Source: Pontibacter liquoris (GTDB lineage: Bacteria > Bacteroidota > Bacteroidia > Cytophagales > Hymenobacteraceae). Taken from it: a stretch of DNA of 64,000 bases. The DNA lies in contig NZ_JALEBG010000003.1 in assembly GCF_022758235.1 (NCBI RefSeq), positions 496,001-560,000 on the forward strand, read 5' to 3'. This document shows, piece after piece, positions 25,957 through 34,491 of this stretch. The translations under genes were made by a program, and so were the position numbers. Position 1 is the stretch's first letter, and every line of letters begins with the position of its first letter. The notes under the pieces are model-generated. The model made no database searches, was not told the DNA's origin, and worked only from the letters and a program-made list of their open reading frames with translations.

Positions 25957-27396
25957 CTATTTTTTTAGGAAAACGAAGGCCGACAGGGCCAGCAGCACCA
26001 GCAATATGATGTTGGTGTACTGCTTGATCTGGTCAGCCAGGTGCAGGCTAACCAGTGTCGCGTCTTCGTTCTCGATGATATTATAAAAAGGTCCCAGGTC
26101 GCGCGACAATACCAGCGCATCGTCGTCCTGCAGGCCCGTAATGCGCACCGATAGTTGGGGCTGCAGGGTATCGTAGCGGGCCGTGACAGGATTAAAGTAG
26201 ACCCACTGCAGCGCTTTTTTGAGGTTATAGGTGCCAGGCTGATGAGGCAGCACCGTATAGCTGAAGGCTTTGGCACCTTCTACCAGGCCATTGCGCCGGG
26301 TAATATCCTGCCGCACGTCGGGCGGATAAAAATCGATGCCGGGCGGCGGGGTTGGTACCGGCGCCATGATGGCCGACAGGTTGCCCTCGCCCTCTACCTG
26401 GAAAAGATAGGTAAAGCTTTTGTTTACCGGCACGCTCCTACGCGATAATTGCTCCTGCAGGCGGTAATTGCCCACAGGCACCACATCGCGCAACGGGTGG
26501 GGCGGCAGTTGTTTTACCTTTACCACCTGCTCGCGCGAGAAGTATGTTTTATAGCCCTCCTGCCGCTCCTGCGCTAACAGGTTAGGTGTTTTGGCCACTT
26601 TATACTTGAGCATCTTGAGCGACAGCGCCGGGAAACGGAGCGGCGACTGGTTGATGGGATACAACACGGCCTCGTAAAGCTTGAAACGCAGGTAAGGGAC
26701 GCCTTTTATACTGACATTCTCCGGCGTGATCTCGGCAAAATCAAAGGTTTCCTCCCAGGCATCCGGCTGTTTGAGTTGCTTCAGAATACCGGCCATCTGG
26801 TTTGCAAAATCATAGAAATCGAGCAGGCGCTGGTCCTGCTCGGCCAGGTAAAAATAGAGCGTTGCCGTCACGCCTTCGCCCACAAACACCTCTTTCTTGC
26901 TGGTATAAAGGGTCAGAAAGGCATTGTCTTCTTTGTCGATAAACTCTGCCTGCCCTTCGGCCACCGGGTCTGCTACTTCCGGCGTAACCAGGTTGGGCAG
27001 GTTGCTGCCCGGGAGCGGGGTTGCCGCCATGGGCGTTACCTTCAGTTTGAGCCCCTGCGAACGGATCGTTTGCCCGTTCACCTTCATTGTAAAAGGCAGC
27101 AGTTCATACTCGCCCTCTTCCAGGGCCGCGTAGTTCTGGGTAACGGTCAGCACTGTGGTGGTAGTGCCGCCGGTGATGATGGTTTTGGTAGCCGAAAACT
27201 TATTGCTTTTCTTAAACCCTTCTATTTCGGGGAAAGGAGTATAATCTTTTAGCCCCTGATTCTGGAGCTTAATGGAAATAGTGAAATACTGGTTGATAGG
27301 CACCGGGCTTTTGCCAAGCTGTATACTTACCTGCTGTGCCCGGGCGGGAGCAGCTATTGTAAGGCATAGCAAAAGAAACAGAACATATAGGCGCAT
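25957..27396 (-). CDS. batD: BatD-like aerotolerance protein
   Basis: A 479-residue protein with a signal peptide (MRLYVLFLLLCLTIAAPARAQ) and one C-terminal membrane helix (NIILLVLLALSAFVFLKK). The large periplasmic middle is made of beta-sandwich domains, as in the BatD/oxygen-tolerance family (PF13584). I chose the ATG at 27396 since the ATG at 27444 precedes only a random-looking 16-residue stretch. Bat genes are usually clustered with moxR and batA/B/C. Here batD sits next to aroC, and the moxR in this window lies 26 kb away. aroC begins 4 bases after its stop. Confidence 0.8.
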   Translation of the reverse strand: MRLYVLFLLLCLTIAAPARAQQVSIQLGKSPVPINQYFTISIKLQNQGLKDYTPFPEIEGFKKSNKFSATKTIITGGTTTTVLTVTQNYAALEEGEYELLPFTMKVNGQTIRSQGLKLKVTPMAATPLPGSNLPNLVTPEVADPVAEGQAEFIDKEDNAFLTLYTSKKEVFVGEGVTATLYFYLAEQDQRLLDFYDFANQMAGILKQLKQPDAWEETFDFAEITPENVSIKGVPYLRFKLYEAVLYPINQSPLRFPALSLKMLKYKVAKTPNLLAQERQEGYKTYFSREQVVKVKQLPPHPLRDVVPVGNYRLQEQLSRRSVPVNKSFTYLFQVEGEGNLSAIMAPVPTPPPGIDFYPPDVRQDITRRNGLVEGAKAFSYTVLPHQPGTYNLKKALQWVYFNPVTARYDTLQPQLSVRITGLQDDDALVLSRDLGPFYNIIENEDATLVSLHLADQIKQYTNIILLVLLALSAFVFLKK

Positions 27397-27872
27397 ATAA
27401 CAAGGGCACGCTGCTGCGGCTGTAATATCGGGTACAAGGAGCAATTTACAAAATTATAGGTTCATCCCTGCATCTCAGGCGCTGATAACCCGGCCTTTAC
27501 AACTGCCGGGTAAAAACCACCCGGGGTACCGGCCTATATTCAAGGAAGCAATTAAAAATATTATTAAATTTTTTTAAGATAAAATTATATAACTGAAATG
27601 CTGGCTTTTTCGCTGCTTTCCCTGCACAGCACAAAGCAGGATGTTGGTTGAACAACGCCATTGCCTGTAAACAAGCCTTAAATTATGATATATACATTTA
27701 CAGGTGGTAGCGCTTACCGCTATGGCTTCCGCTGGCAGTGCCTTTCCTTTTGCAAGCAACGTGCAATCCGGCAACAAAATAGTACCGTATGTTCTAAATA
27801 CTTTGCTGGGGCACTGTGTTGTTATAACCTCTTGCAGAGGCAGTTATATTTAACAAACTTAATAATACCATT
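27397..27872. other. Intergenic region, no gene
   Basis: Between batD and the first ferritin-like gene I see no gene. It is A/T-rich around 27540-27600. A TATATTTA box near 27845 may be part of the promoter of the ferritin-like pair; its spacing to an upstream TTG (27819) is longer than usual. Confidence 0.5.
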
Positions 27873-28604
27873 ATGAGTAAACTGAAAAAGCTTGAGGAGA
27901 ACAATCAGGGCAGCCTTGGCAAAGCGCTCCAAAGCCCGATGCAAAGACGCGCCTTCTTTCGGTATGCCGGTGGCACGGCTGCGGCCGCTGCTCTGCTACT
28001 TACCGCCTGTAACGATGACGACTTCTTTCCGATGCCGCCCCTGGAAGGCGTTGACCTGGGCTCCGGCGACATCGGCATCCTGAACTATGCCTATGCCCTG
28101 GAACAACTGGAAGCGGCGTTTTATACCGAAGTAGTTAAAAAGTCGGGCAGCGCACTTTCTTCAGACGAAATGAAGGTGATGAAGGATATCAAAGCGCACG
28201 AAGTAGCCCACCGCGAATTCTTTAAAGCGGCTTTGGGCGGCAAAGCGATTGCGGATCTGGAAGTAGATTTCAGCAAAATCAATTTCTCCGACAAAGACAG
28301 TGTGCTCACCACGGCGCAAACCTTTGAAGATTTAGGCGTAGCAGCCTATAATGGCGCTGGCAAACTCTTTTCAGACTCGGGAAACGGCCTGACCTACCTC
28401 CTGCTGGCTGGTAAAATTGTATCTGTAGAAGCCCGCCACGCCGCCGCCATACATGACCTGATTAGCGGTAACAACAGAAAGTTTGGAGAAGAACTGATTG
28501 ACAGAAATGGTCTGGACAGAGCCTTTATGCCCGAAAAGGTATTGCAGGCGGCTGGCCCCTACATTAAAACGAAGATCAACTTCAGCAACTTACCAACTAA
28601 ATAA
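27873..28604 (+). CDS. Ferritin-like domain protein, Tat-type lipoprotein
   Basis: The 243-residue protein has a twin-arginine-like leader (MQRRAFFRYAGGTAAAAALL) that runs into a lipobox (LTAC), so it is probably exported folded and anchored as a lipoprotein. The ferritin-like core (about 60-220) has repeated ExxxExH-like elements: YALEQLEAAFYTEV, KAHEVAHREFFKAA and VEARHAAAIHDL. It belongs to the PF13668 (Ferritin_2) type. The metal and function are unknown; a four-helix diiron site is likely. It is cotranscribed with the next ferritin-like gene, 20 bases on. Confidence 0.82.
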   Translation: MSKLKKLEENNQGSLGKALQSPMQRRAFFRYAGGTAAAAALLLTACNDDDFFPMPPLEGVDLGSGDIGILNYAYALEQLEAAFYTEVVKKSGSALSSDEMKVMKDIKAHEVAHREFFKAALGGKAIADLEVDFSKINFSDKDSVLTTAQTFEDLGVAAYNGAGKLFSDSGNGLTYLLLAGKIVSVEARHAAAIHDLISGNNRKFGEELIDRNGLDRAFMPEKVLQAAGPYIKTKINFSNLPTK

Positions 28605-28624
28605 GCAAGAGGAGGAACAGTAAA

Positions 28625-29428
28625 ATGAATATATTTAATATTATACAAGATATTGAGAAAGCTGACGGTGAAGTATACGACAGACTTTCCTCACGCCGCG
28701 GCGCTATGAACAGCTTCGGTAGCTTTGGCAAAAAAGTAGCGCTTGCAGCTGTGCCCCTGGCAATGGGTACCATGTTCCAGAAAGCGTATGGCAAGGATAG
28801 CGGCCGTGTAGTGGATGTGCTTAACTTTGCTTTAACGCTCGAATACCTGGAGTCGGAATTTTACAGCAGGGGCCTTGCTTCCTCCAGCCTTCACCTGGGC
28901 GAGTACAGGGACTTCTTTAGGGACGTAAGCAAAAACGAAACGGCCCACGTAAAATTCCTGGAAACTACCATCAAAGCGCTGAAAGGCAAACCGGTGGACA
29001 AACCTACCTTCGACTTTTCGGCTGGCGGCGCTTTTGCGGACTGGGATTCTAACCTGCAGACTTTCCTAGCGCTTTCTCAGGCGTTTGAGGACACAGGCGT
29101 TCGCGCTTACAAAGGCCAGGCCGCCAATCTGGTGAGTAATAGCGACGTGCTGACAGCTGCCTTGCAAATCCATTCCGTAGAAGCACGCCATGCCTCTATT
29201 GTTAGAAGAATACGGGGCCTGAATGGCTGGATTACAGGAGATGAGCGCGGCGCAGGTATGCCAGAGGCTACGCAGGCCGTGTACAAGGGCGAAGATGAAG
29301 TAGAACAAGGGGGCGTAGATGTTCCGGCTGTATCCAAAGTATCTGTCGCAAACGTAACCGAAGCCTTTGATGAGCCCTTGTCGAAAGACGCGGTACTTGC
29401 TATCGCTAAATTATTTATCAAATCATAA
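28625..29428 (+). CDS. Ferritin-like domain protein
   Basis: A 267-residue relative of the preceding gene. After a 25-residue start it has an RR-containing hydrophobic leader (SSRRGAMNSFGSFGKKVALA, AAVPLAMG), weakly Tat-like. The four-helix core then has EYLESEFYSRG, NETAHVKFLETT, QAFEDTGVRAYKG and VEARHASIVRRI, supplying metal-binding Glu and His. The pair may be paralogues from a duplication, since helix motifs match in order. Metal and activity are unknown. A long hairpin terminator follows. Confidence 0.82.
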   Translation: MNIFNIIQDIEKADGEVYDRLSSRRGAMNSFGSFGKKVALAAVPLAMGTMFQKAYGKDSGRVVDVLNFALTLEYLESEFYSRGLASSSLHLGEYRDFFRDVSKNETAHVKFLETTIKALKGKPVDKPTFDFSAGGAFADWDSNLQTFLALSQAFEDTGVRAYKGQAANLVSNSDVLTAALQIHSVEARHASIVRRIRGLNGWITGDERGAGMPEATQAVYKGEDEVEQGGVDVPAVSKVSVANVTEAFDEPLSKDAVLAIAKLFIKS

Positions 29429-29446
29429 AGCTTTAAACGCTTTGCC

Positions 29447-29492
29447 AAGTATAAAAGGGCAGCTGGTGTACGCCGGCTGCCCTTTTATACTT
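29447..29492 (+). terminator. 17-bp hairpin terminator containing AAGTATA ends
   Basis: AAGTATAAAAGGGCAGC (29447-29463) pairs perfectly with GCTGCCCTTTTATACTT (29476-29492). The outermost part of the stem is an inverted pair of the window-wide heptamer AAGTATA. Confidence 0.85.
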
Positions 29493-29611
29493 ATCTGATT
29501 ATCTCTAAAGATGTTAGCCTAATATTTTGCATAATTTCACTAAATACCTGCCACTTTTTTAAGCTTCCTGCGTATTTCTGAGCAATACGATTACATATAC
29601 CTGTTACAACA

Positions 29612-29803
29612 ATGTTAGAATACGTAAAGACGATTTTAGTGAAGGTGAGTTTCGATACGATGCTGTTTGAAAAAGAGCTTCGGAAGGCATTTAAAGTTTT
29701 AGCAAAAGAAGAGCTCCCGCAACTAAAGCAGTGGTGTTACGACCAGTTTTCGGGCATGTATCCGCTCATCCTGAATAAAGTATTTACAAAAGCGCAGGTA
29801 TAA
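29612..29803 (+). CDS. Small hypothetical protein (63 aa)
   Basis: A 63-residue acidic/basic mixed helical protein (MLEYVKTILVKVSFDTMLFE). It ends 5 bases before the convergent queG stop. I do not recognise it. Amphipathic helices (EKELRKAFKVLAKEELPQL), clean boundaries and an ATG start suggest a real small cytosolic protein. Confidence 0.55.
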   Translation: MLEYVKTILVKVSFDTMLFEKELRKAFKVLAKEELPQLKQWCYDQFSGMYPLILNKVFTKAQV

Positions 29804-29808
29804 CTGCG

Positions 29809-30756
29809 CTACCCCTTCTTTTCATCCTTATTCTGCACAAACTGAATGTTGCGCAACAGGCCACTATAGCCGGTGCGTTTTACAGCCGACTTTTTAAACA
29901 GCTGCGCAAACACTTCGTGCGTTAACTCCTGCCAATCGCTTTTTTTCAACTCTTTGAGCTGCGGATGCGGGGCAAAGGCAGGCTCCTGGTGCGGTTTGCT
30001 GAACCGGTTCCAGGGGCAAACGTCCTGGCAGATGTCACAGCCAAACACCCAGTTACCAAATTTGCCGTTCATTTCAGGCGGCAACTGGTCCTTCAGCTCA
30101 ATGGTAAAGTAGGAAATGCATTTGCTGCCGTCCACCACGTAAGGCTCTGTAATAGCGCCTGTCGGGCAGGCGTCGAGGCAGCGCGTGCAGGAGCCGCAGT
30201 AATCCTTTATAGGGCCGTCGTAGTCGAGTTCCAGGTCGATGATGAGCTCGGCAATGAAGTAAAAGCTGCCTGCCTGCGGCGTGATGAGGTTGGAGTTTTT
30301 GCCTACCCAGCCTAACCCGCTTTTCTTTGCCCAGGCCTTGTCGAGCACCGGCGCTGAATCTACAAAGCAGCGGCCGCCAACCTCACCTATACTTTCGTTG
30401 ATGAACTGGAGCAGTGTTTTAAGCTTGTCTTTGATGACGAAATGGTAATCGGTGCCGTAAGCGTACTTCGAGATCTTGTAGGTGTCTTGGTCGGGTTGCT
30501 GGTTTTCCTTTTCAGGGTAATAGTTGAGCAGCAGCGACACCACCGATTTAGCACCGTCCACGAGCAGGCGCGGGTCCAGGCGCATGTCGAAGTGGTTCTC
30601 CATGTAGTGCATCTGCCCGTGCATATTCCGGTTAAGCCAACGCTCCAGCCGGGGCGCTTCCTCCTCCAGAAAATCAGCTTTGGAAATGCCGCAGTACATA
30701 AAGCCCAGCTCAGTGGCTTTCTGCTTGATGAGGTATGTGTGGTCGGATTTGTTCAA
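29809..30756 (-). CDS. queG: Epoxyqueuosine reductase
   Basis: It reduces epoxyqueuosine to queuosine in tRNA wobble position 34, using cobalamin and two 4Fe-4S clusters. The 315-residue protein has the N-terminal domain with DGAKSVVSLLLNYYP, the conserved Asp region FVDSAPVLDKAWAKKSGLGW, and two cluster motifs CGSCTRCLDACPTGAI (about 190) and CDICQDVCPWN (about 240). Both motifs are complete. The usual C-terminal HEAT repeats of longer QueG forms are absent. It is convergent with the short gene at 29612. Confidence 0.96.
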   Translation of the reverse strand: MNKSDHTYLIKQKATELGFMYCGISKADFLEEEAPRLERWLNRNMHGQMHYMENHFDMRLDPRLLVDGAKSVVSLLLNYYPEKENQQPDQDTYKISKYAYGTDYHFVIKDKLKTLLQFINESIGEVGGRCFVDSAPVLDKAWAKKSGLGWVGKNSNLITPQAGSFYFIAELIIDLELDYDGPIKDYCGSCTRCLDACPTGAITEPYVVDGSKCISYFTIELKDQLPPEMNGKFGNWVFGCDICQDVCPWNRFSKPHQEPAFAPHPQLKELKKSDWQELTHEVFAQLFKKSAVKRTGYSGLLRNIQFVQNKDEKKG

Positions 30757-30839
30757 GTTATACTTCGTAGCCGGTGTTTATACTTGGCGGCTATACTTCC
30801 AGAAGAACAAAGTTAGGGAGAAAAAGGTCCGGATTGAAT

Positions 30840-31179
30840 CATACATGATATTTTACCAATTAATTTAGCACATAAATATTCTTAACTAGCTATATAACTG
30901 GTAAATGCTCCTCAAGTCTGTACCTCAATAACCTTATCCAATACAATTTTTCCACAAAACAACCTATTTATCCACAATCCTAACACAGGCTATATATAGG
31001 ATATAATTATTTATTATCTTCACATTTAACTGATTACCTTTTAAGAACCAATCAAGATTCACGATATAGAAATTGGATATTCATTTCATACACAGTCTAA
31101 CCTAAAACTTCTTCAACAACATTAAAGGTTAGTAATTAACAAGAATCCTTTTGTATAGTTAAATCATAATCTTCCAATA
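30840..31179. other. AT-rich region with DnaA-box-like sites, no gene
   Basis: This stretch, clearly A/T-richer than its surroundings, has one exact DnaA-box consensus TTATCCACA (30968-30976), the one-mismatch TTTTCCACA near 30950, and TTATCCAAT near 30932, all within about 45 bases. It could be an origin-like or regulatory site, or just chance in AT-rich DNA. A low-GC gene begins directly after it. Confidence 0.4.
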
Positions 31180-31956
31180 ATGGTAAACGTTTATTATTCC
31201 CTAAAAGGAACCCCTTATGTATGGGCAAGTGATTTACATACTCATTTAGAGATTGACTCTCCCTTAGATGGGTGGTTCTCATACATATTAGGGTATGGGT
31301 TTGTACTAAATAAAGACTATAGCTACCACCCTAAACAAGTAGGATTACCGAACGGAAGCCACTGTGAGAAGAAAGATTGGGCTATACAATTAGATATGGC
31401 TAAGCACATAGCCATGAGCCAGTTAACAGACAAAGGCAAAGCATTGCGACATTATCTGCTGCGTCTTGATAGCGAGGTTAATGAAGGAGCCAGACTAAAT
31501 CACCTACAGATATCAGCATTATTTGATCTTTGTAAGGTTATGGGTTTCTTCTCTATACAGAAGATGCTTCAGAATGAGCATTATGAATTTATGAAAAGAC
31601 CAAAAAATTGGTGGGATTACCGGGCAAAACTTTTTGGATACTCTAAACAGCAGCTTCAAGTCATGATGCAGGCAATTGGTAAGAAGTATTCTTCGGAGCG
31701 GCAGGCTTTACTACATTTAAAAAAACATGAGCTCATTCGTCAAGCTACAATAGATTTGTTCATAGCAATGGGTAAATCAACTATTTACGCAAAGAATATG
31801 GGCAACTTTATGGAAACAATTGCTATAGAACTAAAGCCTGAAATATATAATGACAATGACATTTTAATAGACTTCAAAAGTTTGGCTCAGAAAAAGACAA
31901 TTTCCCTATTAAAGAACAAAAATGACCGCGCTAAACTATTAGGAAGCTTGGCCTAG
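31180..31956 (+). CDS. AntA-like (phage antirepressor-type) protein
   Basis: The 258-residue protein has an AntA/AntB-type N-terminus: DLHTHLEIDSPLDGWFSYIL, GYGFVLNKDY, then AIQLDMAKHIAMSQL and DKGKALRHYLLRLD. Such proteins counter phage repressors or act as phage regulators. The remaining half is unrecognised, with an acidic-basic helical tail. Codon use and base composition are A/T-rich compared with neighbours (Lys AAA, Leu TTA, Ile ATA), which suggests horizontal origin. No other phage gene is next to it. Its exact function is inferred from the N-terminus only. Confidence 0.65.
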   Translation: MVNVYYSLKGTPYVWASDLHTHLEIDSPLDGWFSYILGYGFVLNKDYSYHPKQVGLPNGSHCEKKDWAIQLDMAKHIAMSQLTDKGKALRHYLLRLDSEVNEGARLNHLQISALFDLCKVMGFFSIQKMLQNEHYEFMKRPKNWWDYRAKLFGYSKQQLQVMMQAIGKKYSSERQALLHLKKHELIRQATIDLFIAMGKSTIYAKNMGNFMETIAIELKPEIYNDNDILIDFKSLAQKKTISLLKNKNDRAKLLGSLA

Positions 31957-31966
31957 ATTTCGCTAC

Positions 31967-32113
31967 TGGCGCGGGTATTAACCCGTGCCGCCGAATCCTT
32001 TGTGTCTCCAGACTCACGTGAGTTGCTTTACACGAGTAATGTTTTGAGGCCTTATGCCTCAATGAAGTCAGAGACTTCACCTTATAAAAAGGCACGGGTT
32101 AATACCCGCGCCA
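31967..32113. repeat. REPIN-like pair: 23-bp perfect inverted repeat
   Basis: TGGCGCGGGTATTAACCCGTGCC (31967-31989) recurs inverted at 32091-32113, with about 100 bases between. Each arm is itself nearly palindromic (GCGC ... GTGC). Inner bases hold short hairpins such as GAGGCCTTATGCCTC near 32046. A second, different element of the same plan lies at 63625-63692. Confidence 0.7.
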
Positions 32114-32191
32114 GATCCGACATATACTGTTCACCTGCCATTCCAATACATCTTTGAGTAGAGGAACTGCTTCAAAATTCTGGTAAAACAA

Positions 32192-32219
32192 AAAGAGCAG
32201 ACTATAAGGCCTGCTCTTT
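32192..32219 (-). terminator. Terminator after ruvB
   Basis: AAAGAGCAG and CTGCTCTTT form a 9-bp stem; the A-rich left flank gives a U-rich tail on the minus strand. It lies about 30 bases past the ruvB stop. Confidence 0.75.
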
Positions 32220-32248
32220 ATACTTATCACAAACAACAAAACTCACTT

Positions 32249-33295
32249 CTATACTTCCGGTTGGCTGAACAAGCCGCCGGAGGCTATTTCCTGCGGTGGA
32301 ATTTTACCTAAGTGGCGGTACGCCATTTCAGTAGCTTCGCGGCCGCGGGCGGTACGCTTGATGTAACCTTCCTGGATCAGGAATGGCTCGTATACTTCCT
32401 CGATTGTTTCCGATTCTTCGCCGCACGCTGTGGCAATGGTGGTGATCCCGACCGGGCCGCCTTTAAACTTGTCGATGATGGTGGAAAGGATGCGGTTATC
32501 CATTTCGTCCAGACCGTTCTGGTCCACGTCCAGCGCATTCAGGGCAAACTTCGCAATCTCTACCGTAATTGTGCCATCGCCTTTTACCTGGGCAAAATCG
32601 CGGGTACGGCGCAGCAGGTTGTTGGCAATACGCGGCGTGCCCCGGCTGCGGCGGGCAATCTCGAAAGCCGCATCCTCATGTATGGGCGCACCCAGCAGGT
32701 AAGACGACCGCTTCACGATGGAAGTCAGCAGCTCCGCATCATAATACTCCAGGCGCGAGTTAATGCTGAAGCGGGCACGTAAGGGCGCGGTAAGCAAACC
32801 CGAACGCGTGGTAGCGCCAATCAGGGTAAAGGGATTCAGGCTGATCTGCACGGAACGCGCATTCGGCCCCGAATCCAGCATAATGTCGATCTTGTAATCC
32901 TCCATGGCCGAGTAGAGGTACTCTTCCACAATGGGATTGAGGCGGTGGATCTCGTCGATAAACAACACGTCGTTTGCTTCCAGGTTGGTGAGCAAACCGG
33001 CCAGATCGCTGGGCTTGTCGAGCACCGGGCCGGAGGTCATTTTAATACCCGCGTCCAGCTCGGAAGCAATAATATGCGACAGCGTGGTTTTACCTAGTCC
33101 CGGAGGGCCATGCAGCAGCACGTGGTCCAGCGCTTCGCCTCTTCGTTTGGCGGCCTGCACAAATATCTTCAGGTTCTCCACGATCTTGGCTTGCCCTGTA
33201 AAATCAAGGAAGCTGAGAGGCCGGAGGGCCTTGTCGATATCGCGCTCGGCAGGCGACATCTGTTCTTTTTCGCCGGTGAGATAATCTTCTCTCAT
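32249..33295 (-). CDS. ruvB: Holliday junction branch migration helicase RuvB
   Basis: RuvB drives branch migration with RuvA during recombination repair. The 348-residue AAA+ protein has LRPLSFLDFTGQ at 27-38, Walker A HGPPGLGKTTLSH near 64-76, Walker B LFIDEIHRLN, sensor 1 TLIGATTRSGLL, and the C-terminal winged helix EEVYEPFLIQEGYIKRTARGR. Length is usual. No ruvA or ruvC is adjacent. Confidence 0.97.
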   Translation of the reverse strand: MREDYLTGEKEQMSPAERDIDKALRPLSFLDFTGQAKIVENLKIFVQAAKRRGEALDHVLLHGPPGLGKTTLSHIIASELDAGIKMTSGPVLDKPSDLAGLLTNLEANDVLFIDEIHRLNPIVEEYLYSAMEDYKIDIMLDSGPNARSVQISLNPFTLIGATTRSGLLTAPLRARFSINSRLEYYDAELLTSIVKRSSYLLGAPIHEDAAFEIARRSRGTPRIANNLLRRTRDFAQVKGDGTITVEIAKFALNALDVDQNGLDEMDNRILSTIIDKFKGGPVGITTIATACGEESETIEEVYEPFLIQEGYIKRTARGREATEMAYRHLGKIPPQEIASGGLFSQPEV

Positions 33296-34396
33296 GGTAT
33301 AATTTTATACTTTAAAATCAGCGTGAGTTATACCTGAAGGTAACACTTTCGGCTGCTTTTTTGCTCCATTTTGCTCTACGAAGTTACGGATTTTTGCTAA
33401 TTATTTTATAGTTGTTCGCCCTAAATCTAATATGATTAGCAACGTTCTATAAGATAGGGTGTAAGTAGTCCGTAAAAGAATGGATTTCCTGATGTGCTCA
33501 GCTAAGCTTCCTTGCTATGCTTGTCAGTAGCTGGTTGATGCTCTGGTTTATACTTTCCACTATACTTGGTAACTACTGTTTGAAACTCCTTTACTTGGCT
33601 ATTCTATGTAGTAGCCTTTCTTCCTCAGTTTTATACTTGCCTTGTTTCAACTTTTACTTTGGAGCGCTCCAAGCCCGCGAGGGCTCGTCCTCGGGCATCG
33701 CGCTGCTTTCATTTCCTGCCCTCGTGCCTCGGGCTGCCTCGCTGGAGCTCGTCACCGGCAATTCTCGAGGCGCTCAACCCAAGGACTGGGAATCTTTCGA
33801 TTGCTCCTGTCTTTCACTATGCAACTCGACACTCCTGTAGGGACAGGTCGCGACCTGTCCGCACTATGGTGCCAGCTATGAAACTTTAGCTGAAGTATAA
33901 GTATAAACCTGCTCTCCTTACTTCTTTCTTTTGTCATCCTGAAAGGATCTTGGTGGAAGGGAGGTTAAGCCTTTCCTACGCAAGCCTGCTGTTCTTACTC
34001 CATCGGCAGAAAGTCCCCCTTTGAAGGGGGTAGGGGGATGTTATCACCTAACCTAAGCTGCTTATACTTCAGCAAACTGTCATTTCGACGCTGGGAGAAA
34101 TCTGCAGTAGGTTCCTGAAAGTATTTCACCCAGATCTCTCCTAGCGTCGTGATGACAGCAGGACGGGATGTGCTACTTTCTCCACCTATACTTCCTGTTA
34201 AAGCAGCCTCTTCCCTTTTGTCATTCTGAAAGTCACAGATCCCGCACTCGTTGCGGGGGAACTTGTGCACAAGCTAAGTAAGCCAAAGCGACAACGCTTA
34301 TACTTACTCCGAGGTAACAACCGATTCCCCACCTTAGACGCTAAAATGAACCCTTGCGCCTATGAGAGGCAGGAGTGTTTGGATAACCGCAGCTAT
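33296..34396. repeat. 1.1-kb repeat field, no gene
   Basis: No credible gene. It holds dispersed repeats: a C-family copy (33933-33960), an A-family hairpin (34010-34042), B-family arms (34078-34160, matching 21592-21672), a C/REP-like copy near 34218-34262, and a GC-rich segment (33660-33800). Within it GGACAGGTCGCGACCTGTCC at 33841-33860 is a perfect 20-base palindrome, preceded by GTAG. About eight AAGTATA heptamers are interspersed. Short open frames here are likely accidental. Confidence 0.7.
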
Positions 34397-34443
34397 AAAG
34401 TATAAAAAGGCAGCTACTTCACGCAGCTGCCTTTTTATACTTT
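34397..34443. terminator. 19-bp hairpin terminator containing AAGTATA ends
   Basis: AAAGTATAAAAAGGCAGCT (34397-34415) pairs perfectly with 34425-34443. As at 29447-29492, the outer stem is an inverted AAGTATA pair. It is next to the end of the acyl-CoA dehydrogenase gene (minus strand). Confidence 0.85.
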
Positions 34444-34491
34444 ATACTTCATCGCCACCCGCATAACGAGCAACGATCAACGATTAACGAC

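Noticed and set aside
33517..33840. 107-codon frame in the repeat field
   Set aside because: It is built largely of repeat-derived sequence, including the GC-rich words, with no domain; likely spurious.
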